A stretch of DNA of 64,000 bases from Nemertoderma westbladi (taxonomy: Eukaryota; Xenacoelomorpha; Nemertodermatida; Nemertodermatidae), in contig JAUCBJ010007936.1 of NCBI GenBank assembly GCA_032718475.1, forward strand, positions 1-64,000, written 5' to 3'. The translations under genes were made by a program, and so were the position numbers. Under the pieces are notes generated by a model that saw only the letters and a program-made list of their open reading frames with translations, ran no database searches and was not told the origin of the DNA. Every line of letters begins with the position of its first letter. The stretch's first letter is position 1. This document shows, piece by piece, positions 49,690 through 61,628 of the stretch.

Positions 49690-50095
49690 AAGCATTATAG
49701 GACTACAGTGACTTTACCCCCAGTATATCAAGGTTATTCAAATTGGTTTCGAGTCACAGTTATCATAACAACCGTTGCTAAGTCCAATAGAATCTCCATA
49801 GGCCCCCACTATCAACCAGCGATATAAGCATTATATGACTATGATATTAAAAAATATATATTTCACTGTACCGTCACTAATCTTTTTGAGTGCCTATTGC
49901 CCGACCAGTCATTAAAGATATAGATATCGGACCCAGATAGTACATAGTTATAATACTTTACTTTATGAGGGTGAAAACCTTCAGATATGTAAGTGGAAGG
50001 CATGGTGTAATGAAAGAAATAATACCATTTTGTATCCTCTCTCTTAAACTCATAACATACCTGTTGGCTCGCCCCATCTTATAATCTTATATACA
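49690..50095. repeat. dispersed repeat, copy 1 (partner 54154-54640)
   Basis: AAGCATTATAGGACTACAGT, CAGTATATCAAGGTTATTCAA, GGTTTCGAGTCACAGTTATC, ATAAGCATTATATGACTATG, TTTTTGAGTGCCTATTGCCC and CCTGTTGGCTCGCCCCATCT all recur in the same order at 54154-54640, which also has a small insertion. The two copies flank the LINE and pogo-type remnants between them. Confidence 0.85.
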
Positions 50096-50321
50096 AAGGA
50101 GTGAGTACCGGTACTGCAGTACTGCTGTACTGACAGATAAAAATATTCAAAGCTAAAGCTCCTGACAGCCTGCTGAGCTCATCAGTATCTGCCTACGCCT
50201 GTAGGCTAGGTCAATAATTGTTAATACGGTAACAGTACTGATAGTGTTTTTTAGTTAGAAGCAATAGTACAGCAGAAGTCTCTGATAACCACTGTACTAC
50301 GGTAAACTGAACAAGGACAAA

Positions 50322-50990
50322 CTGATCGACGCGATAGTCGACAGCTCGAATGTAGACGTGCCACTGTCTGCTCGCGATGTGGCCAAGTTGTTGGAAGTTG
50401 CGGACAGTATCGGTGCAAGTGGCGATAGTAAAAGTTCTGTAGTAGTTGCATTAGGAATGCCTAAGCAATCAAACGAGGATACTAAACGGCTCTCTCAGTT
50501 GATAATCGATACAGTTGCAACTGGAGTTGTTGTTAAGGAAGCCAGTAGAATGGACATACGGAGTGATACTCCCCCTATTCGAATTGTTCTCACTAATGAT
50601 AAGGATGTACAACAAGTGCTGAAGAACAAGAGTAAACTGCGAGGCTCGCAATTTAAGAAAGTTTACCTCAGCCATGAAAAATCGCCAGGGGAGCTTGTTA
50701 ATGAATATAATATGCGAAAAATTACTTGTTCTCAGGCAGGGTTGAATCTAATCTTTACAAAAGATGGGCGAGTCATGGAGAAACGTGTCCCTGGTCCAGC
50801 ATCCCGGTTCCCAATCTGGAAATCCCAATGTTTAGGATAGCGGTCCCAACAGATTGAAACTTTGTAGTTATAATGTAAACGGTTGGACTGAAAGAAACAA
50901 GATAAAGATCCACCAGACATGGATCAGGGCAATTTGCATAAGATATATTGGTTATAATATAGCACAAAGCTCCGACCAAAATGGTCACTA
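50322..50990 (+). pseudogene. LINE 5' fragment: ORF1-like and start of endonuclease
   Basis: The frame 50358-50840 reads a helical N terminus (PLSARDVAKLLEVADSIG), then PPIRIVLTNDKDVQQVLKNK, SKLRGSQFKKVYLSHEKSP and FTKDGRVMEKRVPGPASRF. This resembles the RRM-like nucleic-acid binding ORF1 of CR1/jockey-type LINEs. Immediately after, in another frame (about 50860), SYNVNGWTERNKI matches the first strand of an apurinic-type endonuclease. Coding similarity fades by ~50990. A broken 5' piece of a LINE distinct from the RTE-like one. Confidence 0.55.
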
Positions 50991-51100
50991 ATATATACAA
51001 ATATACATGCATTAGACATATAAATTGCATAACAAATTGTGGTGCTACATCTTTTAATGTGTAAGTCCTCTCCTACCTTTCATACAACAAATCATAGAGT

Positions 51101-52993
51101 TCATTCGTCACATAGTTGTATCAGTTCTGGGGGTATTAAAAATCCCTCATACTCATACTCCGTTTCTGAACTCTCCATAGCAGCTTCTGTTCCTGAACTC
51201 TCAACAGCAGGCTCTGTATCTGAGTCAGCCCATCCAGGTGTTTCTAAGTTATCCCATCCCACTGATTCTGAGTCAACCCCTCCTGTTTCTGAGTCAACCC
51301 ATCCTGCTGTTGCTGAGTTAACCCATCCAGGTGTTTCTGTGTCGGACCATCGCGCTGTTTCTGAGTCAACACATCCAGATGTTTCTGTATCAGACCATCC
51401 GCGTTCACCTCCTGATGAAGTCTCGGATACTGAAGGTGATGGTGTTGGTTTCTGTTTTCTCCTTCTATTTGGTATCTTCTTCTTCCGCACCCCTCTCTGC
51501 ACCAGTGCTTGTTTATTCTTTTTTTTGTTTTCACAATCCCGTTTTCTCTCTTCTGCTTTGCGTTTCTTCTCCTGATCTTGCTGAATAAGTTCCTCCATGT
51601 GTTGTTCAACATCCTTCGCACTAACAGATTGACCTGCCACGATCTTAATCTTTTTGCCTCTCTTAGAACTATTACCCACATTGTCACCAGCAACTACATC
51701 AACTTCTTCCCGACCTGTAACATGTTTTAACAAGGTTATTAATGCTTGGTCCACTTCAATACCAGAGTTAGAATTAGAAGTATCATCACCATTCCATGTT
51801 GTTTCAGCTGGTAACTTGTCAATTACTTTCTGGCGATCAATTGGATGCAGACCAGTCTTTGCAAAGCCAGCAATCAGGGCTAGATTTGCGGATTGGGTGT
51901 CAGTCACAGCTGATATTAGTTTCCGAAGCAAGATGGGAAAGGTACTCTTTCGTATTGACTCAATCTTTGGATTTTTTTGCTTAAACAATTGCCAACAACC
52001 AATGTCGCTTAAATGGTGCAAAGAATGCTACATCGAGAGGCTGTGTCTTATCTGTTGTATTAGGTGGAAGACAAATAAACTTGATATTGTGCTTCTCACA
52101 CAGTCGTAGGACATTCAGCGATAGATGCGTTGACAGATTATCGCCAACAACAACTTTTGTGCAATCTGGGGGTTTACTTTTAATCACTGGTAGAAGTAAT
52201 GTGGAGAACCAGTTTTCAAATCCAGCTGTTTCAAACCATCCCGATTTTGAGCACGAATATCGCGTACCAGGTGGTCCACCAAATGTCCATGATGTATAAA
52301 TGACAAGGCTTTGTATACCACGAAAGGTGGCAACAATTCACCAGCTGCAGAGCCACACATCATTAGACTTGTTGATGACTTTGAATGATTAATTACGCGT
52401 TCCGGGTACTTGGTCCCGCGTTTCATTAATACTTTCTTTTGTCCCGGATTGTCAGACAAATTCGTTTCGTCATAGTTAATAATGCAATCGGGCTGTATGC
52501 TATCTGCCTCCTTTGAGTAGCGGTCAAAGAAATCATTGATGATAGTGGCATCTACTTGGGCCCTTTTACGTTTTATATTGCCAGCCAAACGTTGGGTCAG
52601 GCAGCTATGACGACGAATAAATGAATATACAAATTCATTGCTAGGCAAGTTCTCTTTAAATATTTGGATGGAAACCCCTTTTTGATCTAAGATGTTTTTC
52701 ACAAGAACGCGAAGGTCAAAGGCATCTACAGGAAATCCCCAATCGCACATTAATTGAATTCTGTTAATAATAATCTTCTCCTGTTCCAGTGATAACACTG
52801 TTGGACGTCCAGGTGGATTTGGTTCACGCTTCTTCATGCGTCGTTGAAGAGTTGATCTCGGAACATTATATTTAGAGGCAACATATCTTTGACTCATACC
52901 ATTATCTAAGGCAGAAATGGCCTTTTGTAGAGTTTCTTCAGTAAAATCTAGGTATTTCCTAGACCCTAATCGTCGTTTATGTATTCTTGGCAT
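51101..52993 (-). pseudogene. pogo-type (Tc1/mariner superfamily) transposase with frameshifts
   Basis: Minus strand. The N-terminal part (52993 downward, MPRIHKRRLGSRKYLDFTEE) has a psq-type helix-turn-helix (GMSQRYVASKYNVPRSTLQR) and a CENP-B-like DNA-binding region, then the first DDE aspartate in CIINYDETNLSDNPG. A frame change near 52309 leads to TSWTFGGPPGTRYS, SKSGWFE, the second aspartate in KVVVGDNLSTHLS and LPPNTTDKTQPLDVAFF with the third. A second change near 51990 leads to NPKIESIRKSTFPILL and a KTGLHPIDRQKV segment. The C terminus is a charged region and a run of GW.DSET repeats. The two frame changes inactivate it. Terminal inverted repeats were not found on both sides. Confidence 0.85.
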
Positions 52994-53204
52994 TGTTCCA
53001 TATAACAGTACAATAAAATACAGAAAATTAGCAAGACATGTAACTAGACTTTAAACTTATTATACTAGGCCTACCTCAAACCACAGCTGTCTGAATGTCC
53101 TGCGCCACAGGGTTTGTAAGTGAAGTAGAGAAATACAGTAGGCCTATAATAAGATATACTACAGTACAGTAGTACAGTATAAGAAATGTAATTGTAATAC
53201 TAGT

Positions 53205-53655
53205 AGTGGCCCTCCCGCCAAGCAGTCAAACTGGCCCAAGTTGCCCCAATTGTCAACTTATTGAAGGCCCCGTCACAAAAATTAAAATATTGTTTTTCAG
53301 ATTTGTTACAACCAGAAATGTTTAATAATTACAACATATATATTAGTGTAGTAAATATATCATGCTATGACATTTCATAATTGCCCATAGGAAACAGAAA
53401 TATGATACCCATTTCGAACAGTCATGTAATTCTACTTATTCGAACATGAATTAAGCTGGGATATTTTCCATCATAAATGCACATCTAATCGAACTGTAAG
53501 CTTAACATCAGATTCGTAAACTCTAAAAGTTGTTTAAAATGTGGCAATATGATATTCCAAAGTTTATTTTACCTACGACTTAAATATTTAAAGTGGTTCT
53601 GTACACAATGGCCCAAGTTGACCCCATGGCCCAAGTAACCCCAGATTACGGTACT
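53205..53655. repeat. candidate upstream end of the pogo-type element
   Basis: The motif TGGCCCAAGTTG followed by (A/C)CCCC occurs at about 53229 and 53610, and a third GGCCCAAGTAACCCC follows at 53629. Repeats of this kind near the end of a transposase unit suggest subterminal binding sites. I found no matching copy on the far side of the transposase. Confidence 0.35.
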
Positions 53656-54153
53656 ACGAGAGTCTATAATTATTAATTAGGCTCCGGACATTGCAGTTAT
53701 TTGTGAGAGCCACACCAAACCAGGAGATGATATTTCTTTTGAAGGATACAAATGGGTTGGACATTCACTTTTGACGGCTAACCGTCGTGCGACACACACA
53801 TTTGGTGGTGTTGGTGTTTTTTTTTTTTTATCTCGGAGGAGCTTTTACGTACACATGATTATGCAGTATTTAATAAATCTTACAAAGGTATTTTATGTTT
53901 AAAGTTTACTGCCAGACGGTTACACTATTCATTTATTGTATATGCATGTTAAAGTGCTATTTTTGGTGCTATTAAAGTGCTATTTTTGGTCAAAAACGGT
54001 TTTTTCAATTATTTCAAAAAGTATTCGACCGTTTTTTTTTTAATTTGGTTTTTTTAAGTTAGAATGTTGATATGAATCACGTGAGACATTCATTCTGACC
54101 GTTCAATTTTTTCGAACTAAAAGTTGGTTCAAGCCCGATGTGTAACACCAATT

Positions 54154-54640
54154 TAAGCATTATAGGACTACAGTGACTTTACCCACAGTATATCAAGGTT
54201 ATTCAATTTGGTTTCGAGTCACAGTTATCATGACAACTGTTGCTAAGTCCAATAGGATCTCCATAGGCCCCCGCTATCAACCAGCGATATAAGCATTATA
54301 TGACTATGATATTACAGTAACGCTTTCAAATAACGTCCTATTGGTTCCTAATTGGATCCTAATAGGAACCTAATAGGAAATAAATAACCTTTAGGAACTC
54401 ACTTGGAATTTGCTTTTTCTTTTTTCTTTGTTTTTTCTCTTTTTGAGTGCCTATTGCCCGACCAGTTATTAAAGATATAGATTCGGACCCAGATAGTACA
54501 TAGTTATAATACATTACTTTATGAGGGTGAAAACCTTCGGATACGTAAGTGGAAGGCATGGTGTAACGAAAGAGATGATACCATTTTTTATCCTCTCTCT
54601 TAAACTCATAACATACCTGTTGGCTCGCCCCATCTTATAT
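54154..54640. repeat. dispersed repeat, copy 2 (partner 49690-50095)
   Basis: Same blocks and order as copy 1, with about 110 extra bases around 54315-54430 that include a short direct repeat of CCTAATAGGAA/TCCTAATTGGATCC type. Confidence 0.85.
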
Positions 54641-55864
54641 AATGTTCAATATAATTAGATAGGGGATACAAATAAACGTTTGGGCATCTTGGCAATCTTC
54701 CAACTATTTATGGGTGCATTATTGATGAACGGTTTAAAGCCAACCAATCACAGAAAACCACAGCGTTAGATAATAAGTAAATGTAATGTTCCAACATTGC
54801 CTTTAGTGTGAGTGTGTGTCACCTCGGAGTCACAAATGTGCTGTGTCTATCTAGCAACGGTTGTCATGGTAACTGTGACTGGAAACAAGCTCAATGAACA
54901 CCTTTTGTACGATACAGTGGGGTTATGTTGAAACAGTACTATTATGTAGTCATAGAATACTTAGGTCGCTGGTTGCTATGATAGACTACAATAGTTCCCT
55001 TATCAACGGTTGTCATAATAACTGTGACCATAATTCAAGTTCAATAAGCCGATAACTGAGGGAATATGTTGATACTGAGATCGTGCCGAATAATGCATAA
55101 GTTGGTGTCACAGTCTGACAGTCAAGCGGAGAAACAACGATTAATTAACGAGAGTTATTACATTATAGCAGTTATAATGCAATCAGAATAATCAAAATCA
55201 TCAATTAGTTAGCAGTAATCAATTATTAAAGTCACATTTTTAAAGCAGAAAGCAGCAAAGTTCAGGTACTGTAAAAACACGATTTAACGAATTAACGGTT
55301 TTTCAAAGATGGCGCACAATAATGATGCAATCTTTGTCATTCTCACATGATCGGCCCAGATCCAAGGTTCACCAGCTGGAAATACAGGCGAATTTAGCAC
55401 AATTATTAAGTAGATTCAATGGATATTATATAGCGGCAAATATGTAGACTATTTTATAGGTTTTTGCCACTGTAATTAAATACACTGCTGTTTTATTATA
55501 AAATATATGTAATTAAAGCTACATACTGTATAAAATGAAATGAATATAAACCAAACTTGTAGATTTTATTTACCTTATCTAATTATACTACAGTTGCATA
55601 TTAATATACACTTATCTAATTTATTTTATACTGTATAATGGGCTGTTTCGGACACAACACCATATATCGTAACAACACCTCTTATCTTTACAAACGTGAG
55701 GGGTATTCTCCCTGTACGAACGCAGTTCAGCTCTTTTTTTTTTCTTCAAAACTAACACTTGTGGTTATCTATACCACTATAAAAATTACATAGAAAGCAA
55801 ACGGAATAATATAACTGCATATGTAAGTAAAGAGTCAGTTCTATATATATATAACGTGTAGCTC
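54641..55864. other. non-coding; recurrent GTTGTCATGGTAAC-type palindromes
   Basis: No supported gene. Imperfect palindromes resembling GTTGCCATGGCAAC occur at 54860-54873 and 55019-55032, as they do in the repeat copies at 49.6 and 54.2 kb. Confidence 0.4.
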
Positions 55865-56155
55865 CTATTTAACTTCCTCTTCTGGTTCTAAACCAGATAG
55901 CCAAGTCTTTATCTGCCACTTTTCCGCTGCCGGCATATTTTCGTAGTCAATCACCATCTGGTTACTTTCAGGGTTTCTAGAGAAACAATACAGTACATCC
56001 CCTTCGAACTGGGCATCGGTAACTTTTCCGTTCTTTATGTCCTGAGTCTCCTTCTCAATAAGATCTGCGATGCGCGCTTTACAGGTGCTGAAAGAGGTCA
56101 GCAAGGCAGATTTCTTCTCTATCTTATTAGAGTTGATCCGGGGATAGTGGCTCGA
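55865..56155 (-). CDS. short ORF, unrecognised protein (C-terminal fragment?)
   Basis: On the minus strand the frame is open from about 56155 (LPSSHYPRINSNKIEKKSAL) to the stop at 55865. It reads SFSTCKARIADLIEKETQ, an acidic middle, then VIDYENMPAAEKWQIKTW and ends LEPEEEVK. No ATG starts it. It could be the downstream part of the Ulp1-like gene whose first part lies at 57160-57547, with the LINE fragment between them, or an unrelated remnant. Function unknown. Confidence 0.3.
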   Translation of the reverse strand, partial: SSHYPRINSNKIEKKSALLTSFSTCKARIADLIEKETQDIKNGKVTDAQFEGDVLYCFSRNPESNQMVIDYENMPAAEKWQIKTWLSGLEPEEEVK

Positions 56156-56189
56156 AGGGAGGACAATAAATTATCTTGATACCGTTTGC

Positions 56190-57155
56190 GATTTAGTAGC
56201 TGATCCCTTTAGCGGGGCCGCCCAACTCGATATAAATGGATGTGGGGATAGTTGAACTACCTGATTCGATATTCTTCCTAATTCCAACTTGCTTTTTGCA
56301 GGTAGTTCGGCACGACACCTGAATTTCCCATGTTGAAACCCGGTATGACGACCAATGGGAGGTACTACTCAGTTTAAACTGCTCACCACCCACTGGTTGA
56401 AGGTCTATCTGCACGTCAAGGGAAACCTCGGCTAATAACTCCGCCAAGTAGTCCCTTACCTCATTATGGCGAAGGCTGGAGTATCCACCAGTTGGACAGT
56501 GTAAGACATGCGATATGGAGTGTTCGGCCCCACATGAACATAGTGCAGGAAGCTTTGGTGGCTGCCACCCAAATCCCAAGCACAGTGCATCCCTGAAGGC
56601 TTCTTTGTGTAGGGAGTAACCGTATTTGGTCAGTGGTAGTGCGGTCAGCCAGGAAGAGGCTCCCTTTCCTTAGATAGTAGGCGGAGGTATTGGTCGCTGT
56701 TGCTAAGCTTACTGTGGATGCACTCGGCGCCACTTTCCTTCGCACCTTCCATTCTATCTTTCTTTATTTCTCGGCGGATTGTTTGTTGTTTTGTACGAGC
56801 TTCTGATGGTTCTAATCAGGTGTCAACACTAAAGAGTGGTTCACATAATCTTCGGGACTCCTGGATACCCTGATGAAGGTCGGTTGATCTTAATATAGCT
56901 AGACCTCCCTCCCTGACAGGCAGAGCGAGGAGATCGCGCTGTATTTTACCTGGAGGGGGATTACCTGTTATGGTTGGGATGACCCGATCTGTAATCAAGT
57001 CATCAATTTGGTACATTGCGGCGGTAAACCCAGGAGTTGTTCTTGATAAGAAGTTGAACTTAGGTTGCATGCCATACACAAGACAACTATAGGATGGCTG
57101 AGGAGCTGTTACAGCAAAATTCTCGAAGCTTAACCAGCTGATCGAACCTTTTCAT
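56190..57155 (-). pseudogene. LINE 3' fragment with C-terminal zinc-binding tail
   Basis: Minus strand. It opens with SWLSFENFAVTAPQPSYSCL, then FNFLSRTTPGF, DLITDRVIPTITGNPPPG and LLALPVREGGLAI, the segment that follows RT in a group of invertebrate LINE-like RTs. After a frame change come TKYGYSLHKEAFRDALCLGF, LCSCGAEHSISHVLHCPTGG and LRHNEVRDYLAELLAEVSLD, a Cys/His tail and RHNE.RD motif common to that group. It ends at about 56190. There are frame changes, and the RT core is missing. Confidence 0.7.
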
Positions 57156-57159
57156 CAGT

Positions 57160-57547
57160 CCATGCTAGAGAGTCGAAATACCAGATGCATGATTTTGTTG
57201 GTGAGTAGACTGGCATTACCCAGTGGCAACTAACGTTAAAGGGGAAAAAAAGTAGGTTGTAGGATAAGAAGTCTGTTTTGGGCTGATGGGCTGTGACTTT
57301 GAGCTCATTGGATTAAAACATAGTGGGGGTTGAAGACTTTTGCCTTACCATCGTAATCGGTGGAATACCCATTAATTATGGCCTCTATGATGTTGTCGGT
57401 TAACCATCTCTTCTGTGAAGAGATGTGCAAACCATTATAGTTGAAAACACCTACTGATGATGGTGGAACATCTGACATTAGGACACTATCTGACAAATCT
57501 ATATAGCTTGCATCCATTGTGTTGTGGTGTATTCGGTTAAGTTTCAT
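57160..57547 (-). pseudogene. Ulp1-like (C48) cysteine protease fragment
   Basis: Minus strand. The frame 57547-57305 reads SVGVFNYNGLHISSQKRWLT then DNIIEAIINGY, matching the W-L-x-D-x-I-I start of Ulp1-type proteases. After a stop, the segment near 57160-57240 reads NVSCHWVMPVYSPTKSCIWY followed by FDSLAW, giving the catalytic His (HW) and Asp (FDS) positions. The cysteine part is not seen before the LINE fragment begins. Such domains occur in transposon-encoded proteins as well as host SUMO proteases. Which applies here is undecided. The call rests on short motifs. Confidence 0.45.
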
Positions 57548-59648
57548 TTTTAAATCTTAAGTTTCATTCTTAAATTTCATTATGGTAAACAAAACAAAGA
57601 ATAACAATTAATAAAATTTAAAACGTTTCAAATCTTATATATAGCTGAAATTTCCATTGTGTTTGCTATGTAATATTATCTAATCATTTATTATCTATTC
57701 ATTACTGACAAAGTTATGTAGTAGATCAAACATGTACTCCGATTACAGCTTTCTCGAGTTAACCGTTCTCGGGTTAGCCGAGTCACGTGCTGCACAAAGG
57801 CCCCTCTAATGTGTTTTTCACCCTCCTATTTCATGCAAACCCAAAGAAATGATCAACCCTTGGGATTCTACCCAATTAAATGCCCTCCGGGTTTGTACTG
57901 TAGTTAAAATAAATACAATTTTGTTGATATAATAAATTCAATATTTTGGGTGTCCGGACCATTGCGAACCGGACAATAGACTGGAAAGAGCACTAAATAC
58001 CCGGAATAAATAATTAGTTGTTAATTATTAAATTTTTATATTACAAATAATTATTGTGGGTCTTTATTGACCAAATTCATTAAATCCAATTGAAGGGCAT
58101 TTGAAATTACTAAGTAGCGAATATCAACGTAATATTGTATTTATTTTAACTACAACATGTGTTTATTATATCTACAAAATATTGAAGTTAGAGCAATTGC
58201 TACCCAACAAATTGTTTTAAAATCATGGTCGCAATTGTCCGGGTCGCAATTTGGCCGGGTCGTAAATGTCCGAACAGCCAAAATATTATATTTATATTGT
58301 TAACAATATTTGCTTATATATATAGTTTTATAATAATTTATTTCATTGTCAAACTGGTGCCGTTTTATTTATATATATAGATATTTTATTATTTATCTTT
58401 TAATGTTTCACTTTGTGAATTAAAGAATCAAAGATCAATATAATCTTTTTATTATTACTAAAATAGTCGATTTTGGAAATATTTTATAAATTATTGTTGC
58501 TAATTAGATCTTATGTAATGCTTATATCCAACTCTTAGAATATATTATTTTACACATAGTTCATCTTTTTAATTAGTATTATTAGACATTTTGTTGTTAT
58601 ATAAATGCGATATTTTCTAATTTATATGGGAATATAATGTAATGAATTGTTATTGTTTGAACATTACATGAGAGTTCTCTATCACGAGCGACCGAATGAT
58701 AAAACGAAATTTATCACTTTTTAGATACAAAGTGTGTAAACGAAAAAACGTCTAACACAATTACTGCCAATTATTATCAATTATCTACAATTATTGCCAC
58801 CATCAGTCAGCACACCTGAGAGTCACTTTCCCCGAATTCTCAATAGAACCTGCAATAAATGTCCAAAATTACTGCGGCCTAATTTGAATGCACAGCACAG
58901 TCCCTTTCTCTAACAACTAACTACTGTAGTAAGTATCATCTACTTCTATCTCATATCCAATTTAGCTAACATACAGTACAGTACAGTAGTCGCGTTAGCA
59001 ATATGAATTGTTGAGTTATTCCCCACTGTCAGAATGTAATGAACGCAAGTAGAACACACAGAGACCCCATGCAGGGTGTAATTAACACGATGCGAATTAA
59101 TGTAATGGAAAGCTGCCCTTCGTGACCTGTCATAACCTCATGTAAACAGCATGAAAAATAATTGTTTAATAAGGAATAACATTTTGAATGCAGTAAAGCA
59201 AGAAATTAAGATCAATAATGGAACGTACAATGAGATAATGGTAACCATCATATCTTCCTACATATCAAACAGCATATGCAGCAATTCCACAAACACAATA
59301 AGTACTGTATACTACTACGAAAGCCTACTGCAATACCAAATATATATAATAAATATTTATTAAATGGTAAATGAAGTAGAATTATTGTAATAATGCTTGA
59401 TTCTAAAAATATTCCAAAGTATTATTAGATTGGTAAACAGGAATTTACATATTCAAGTGTTAATAATGAAAATTAAAAAAATAAATATATAATTAATTTA
59501 TTTTTTTCCTAAATTGTACCATTACTCATCGCCGTTAGTAATAACTTAATTAGTTGTTAAGTAGCACTTTACAACTTTTGATGGCATTACAGCATTGTAT
59601 TGGCCTGTACAGTGTACATTTAGTATTGTATTGGTGTTGTAATATCCC
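57548..59648. other. non-coding, no recognised feature
   Basis: About 2.1 kb of strongly AT-rich DNA without a supported gene. A GGTCGCAATTTGGCCGGGTCG-like degenerate repeat occurs near 58230-58265. Confidence 0.4.
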
Positions 59649-59715
59649 TTGTTTATGTGGTAACCAATGACGGCGAGCTGTAAAGTTACGGCGTCATTGG
59701 TTACCACGTAAACAA
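59649..59715. repeat. 24-bp inverted repeat, 19-nt spacer
   Basis: Arms 59649-59672 and 59692-59715 pair over 24 bp with one mismatch. The core is TGGTAACCAATGACG / CGTCATTGGTTACCA. It could be the remnant ends of a small DNA element or a simple palindrome. Confidence 0.8.
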
Positions 59716-61186
59716 TAGGTGACATTTATAATTAAAGACGGCGTCAAGACGCCGTGAAGGAACCGAAGTTAAACCAAACCGAAACTAATAATTTTTTTAC
59801 AGGCCATAAGCCGCTAACTATTTTTTTCAGGATATCAACTCTAAACCAGTTTCGAATCTGAGCGCCTAGTACGAATTTGGATTTCCAATTACGAATTTAA
59901 TTAATTTTATTTAATTAATTACCGGTAACGAATTTAATTATTTTTATTTAATTATTTAACGAATTTAATTTTAATTACGAATTTGAATACCTGGTTATTA
60001 CAAATCTGTATTTCCGCATGACGAATCAATGTGTTTGGTTAAAAATATGAGCACCTTGTCACGAATTGATGTCCCTGGTTACAATTTGTTACAAATGGTT
60101 GCAAATTTGAGCACACAGTATCAGCCAGCACTACCTACTAATACTGTAATTTGCACATGTTCAGCATTTATAATAAAAAATTGCACCAAGGTAGTGAACA
60201 AAGTTAGTTAGCAAACAATTGTAATATCTCATAATCTGTTCCTAATAATTATTAAAGCAGTTAGGGCACCATCTCCTGTCTACATTAAAATCATATCTGA
60301 TACCAAACACCACTCATAGTATTAATGTTGCCAAAACATAATTAGACCTCTAAACTCTGATTTTAATTGAACATTGCAACTATTAGTATAGTTTATTAAT
60401 AGTACCCTACAGTTAACAGTACATATATGGCGAGTTAGAACTGCGAATAACCAGCGAACTTAGGTGTAGGTTTCAGTGTATATGCTATAACTAAAAAGTC
60501 ATTCAGGTGGCGAGCTTTTCCCAGGAACCTACTGTAATAGACATTCGCATTCATTGAATCCAGGGCAACAGTTTGTGTTGGATTAAAGGAGCTATCAGCT
60601 TGGTAAAATGTTATACAGAGACAGGTAGATCCCACTCTGTATTCCCTCTGGCTTGACAGATTAATATAATTAATGTTTACCAAGCAAGTCATTAACTCAC
60701 CTCCCTCTCGGATTTTTAAATACCTCAATTATTATTAGCTGAGTATAGTACCTAGTACCATTAATGGTAACCAATACTATGTGCGTAACTAAAATTCATT
60801 CCGCTGACCCACCACCACCTTGTAGATATTCCCTTAGGAAGCACGGGGAAGAGTTATTTGGCACAGAAAGTACATCGTTGTTAGTTGACCCTTTCTCTAT
60901 TGAATAGCATTATTAGGCCTTTTCTATCCATTTTTCATGTGCTCCAGCTGGTGTTTTATCATTGCGCCTATGCCGTTTTTTCGATTATGTCTATTTTTCG
61001 AGCCCACATTCTATGGACAGACATGGGACCAGAGGGAATCGATAGTGGTCATCAAAACATTGCGTCATGCAAAATTTTAACGAAATCGTTAGAGCCGTTT
61101 TTATGTTATTTCGCTTCAAAATATTACTATTATTATACTATTACTACTATTACTACTACTATTACATCAAATATCAAATACAAAGC
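59716..61186. other. non-coding; ACGAATTTAATT repeats near 59850-59990
   Basis: Degenerate short repeats of ACGAATTTAATT-type between about 59865 and 60010. The open frame at 60435-60728 (minus) has no recognisable domain and is not called as a gene. Confidence 0.4.
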
Positions 61187-61400
61187 AGCAGCTTGGTCTA
61201 GTGGTGACATGACATTACTGAGCTTCCGATTAGGGAGCCCGGGTTCGACCCCTAGATGGGGCAGCACTGTTTGGGCACAGTGCTTTAAATGCTGCAGCCT
61301 AGTCCAACCCCGGCTTTCATCCTTCAGTGGTCGATAAATGGGAACCAAGGCAACTTGGGAAACAGAGTGAATGGTTTACTGTGGAAGATCACCCATGGTA
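61187..61400 (+). repeat. tRNA-derived SINE (family B)
   Basis: A-box TTGGTCTAGTGGTGAC and B-box GGGTTCGACCCC, followed by GGGGCAG, GGCACAGTGCTTTAAATG, CGGCTTTCATCCTTCAGTG and GATAAATGGGAACC. The order matches the SINE at 20326. Upstream is a TACTATTACTACTA tract (about 61131-61165). Confidence 0.8.
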
Positions 61401-61540
61401 GTGAACAGGCATTCCGTGGCTTAACGAGCCTAAAATTCTCCCATTCATTACATCAAATTCTTACAGAAAGTAACCTTCGGTTCCTAATTAATGATCTAAT
61501 ATTATGGTTTTGTTCAGAAATTTAAAAAATGAAAAGCGCG

Positions 61541-61628
61541 TCACCGGGGGTTGAACCAGCGCTATACGTACGTTTCGGCCTATCAGGCTTCATCAGTAGC
61601 GCTAACCAGTTCAGCCACTAGCCCCTGA
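61541..61628 (-). ncRNA. tRNA-like SINE head enclosing a hammerhead-ribozyme-like core
   Basis: Read on the minus strand. An A-box-like TGGCTGAACTGGTTAGCGC (61618-61600) and a B-box-like CTGGTTCAACCCCC (61559-61546) bracket a hammerhead-like sequence. Stem I AGCGCTA / TAGCGCT is 7 bp (61603-61597 with 61564-61558). Core CTGATGA is at 61596-61590, stem II GCCT/AGGC with loop GAT, then GAAA (61576-61573 region), a very short stem III ACG/CGT, and a GTA cleavage triplet just before the second stem I strand. The expected 10.1-11.1 pair is A-C instead of G-C. Hammerheads of this kind are known from Penelope-like elements and retrozymes. Activity is not established. Confidence 0.55.

Noticed and set aside
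60435-60728. 97-aa minus-strand ORF
   Set aside because: No recognisable domain, no conserved neighbour and no support beyond being open.
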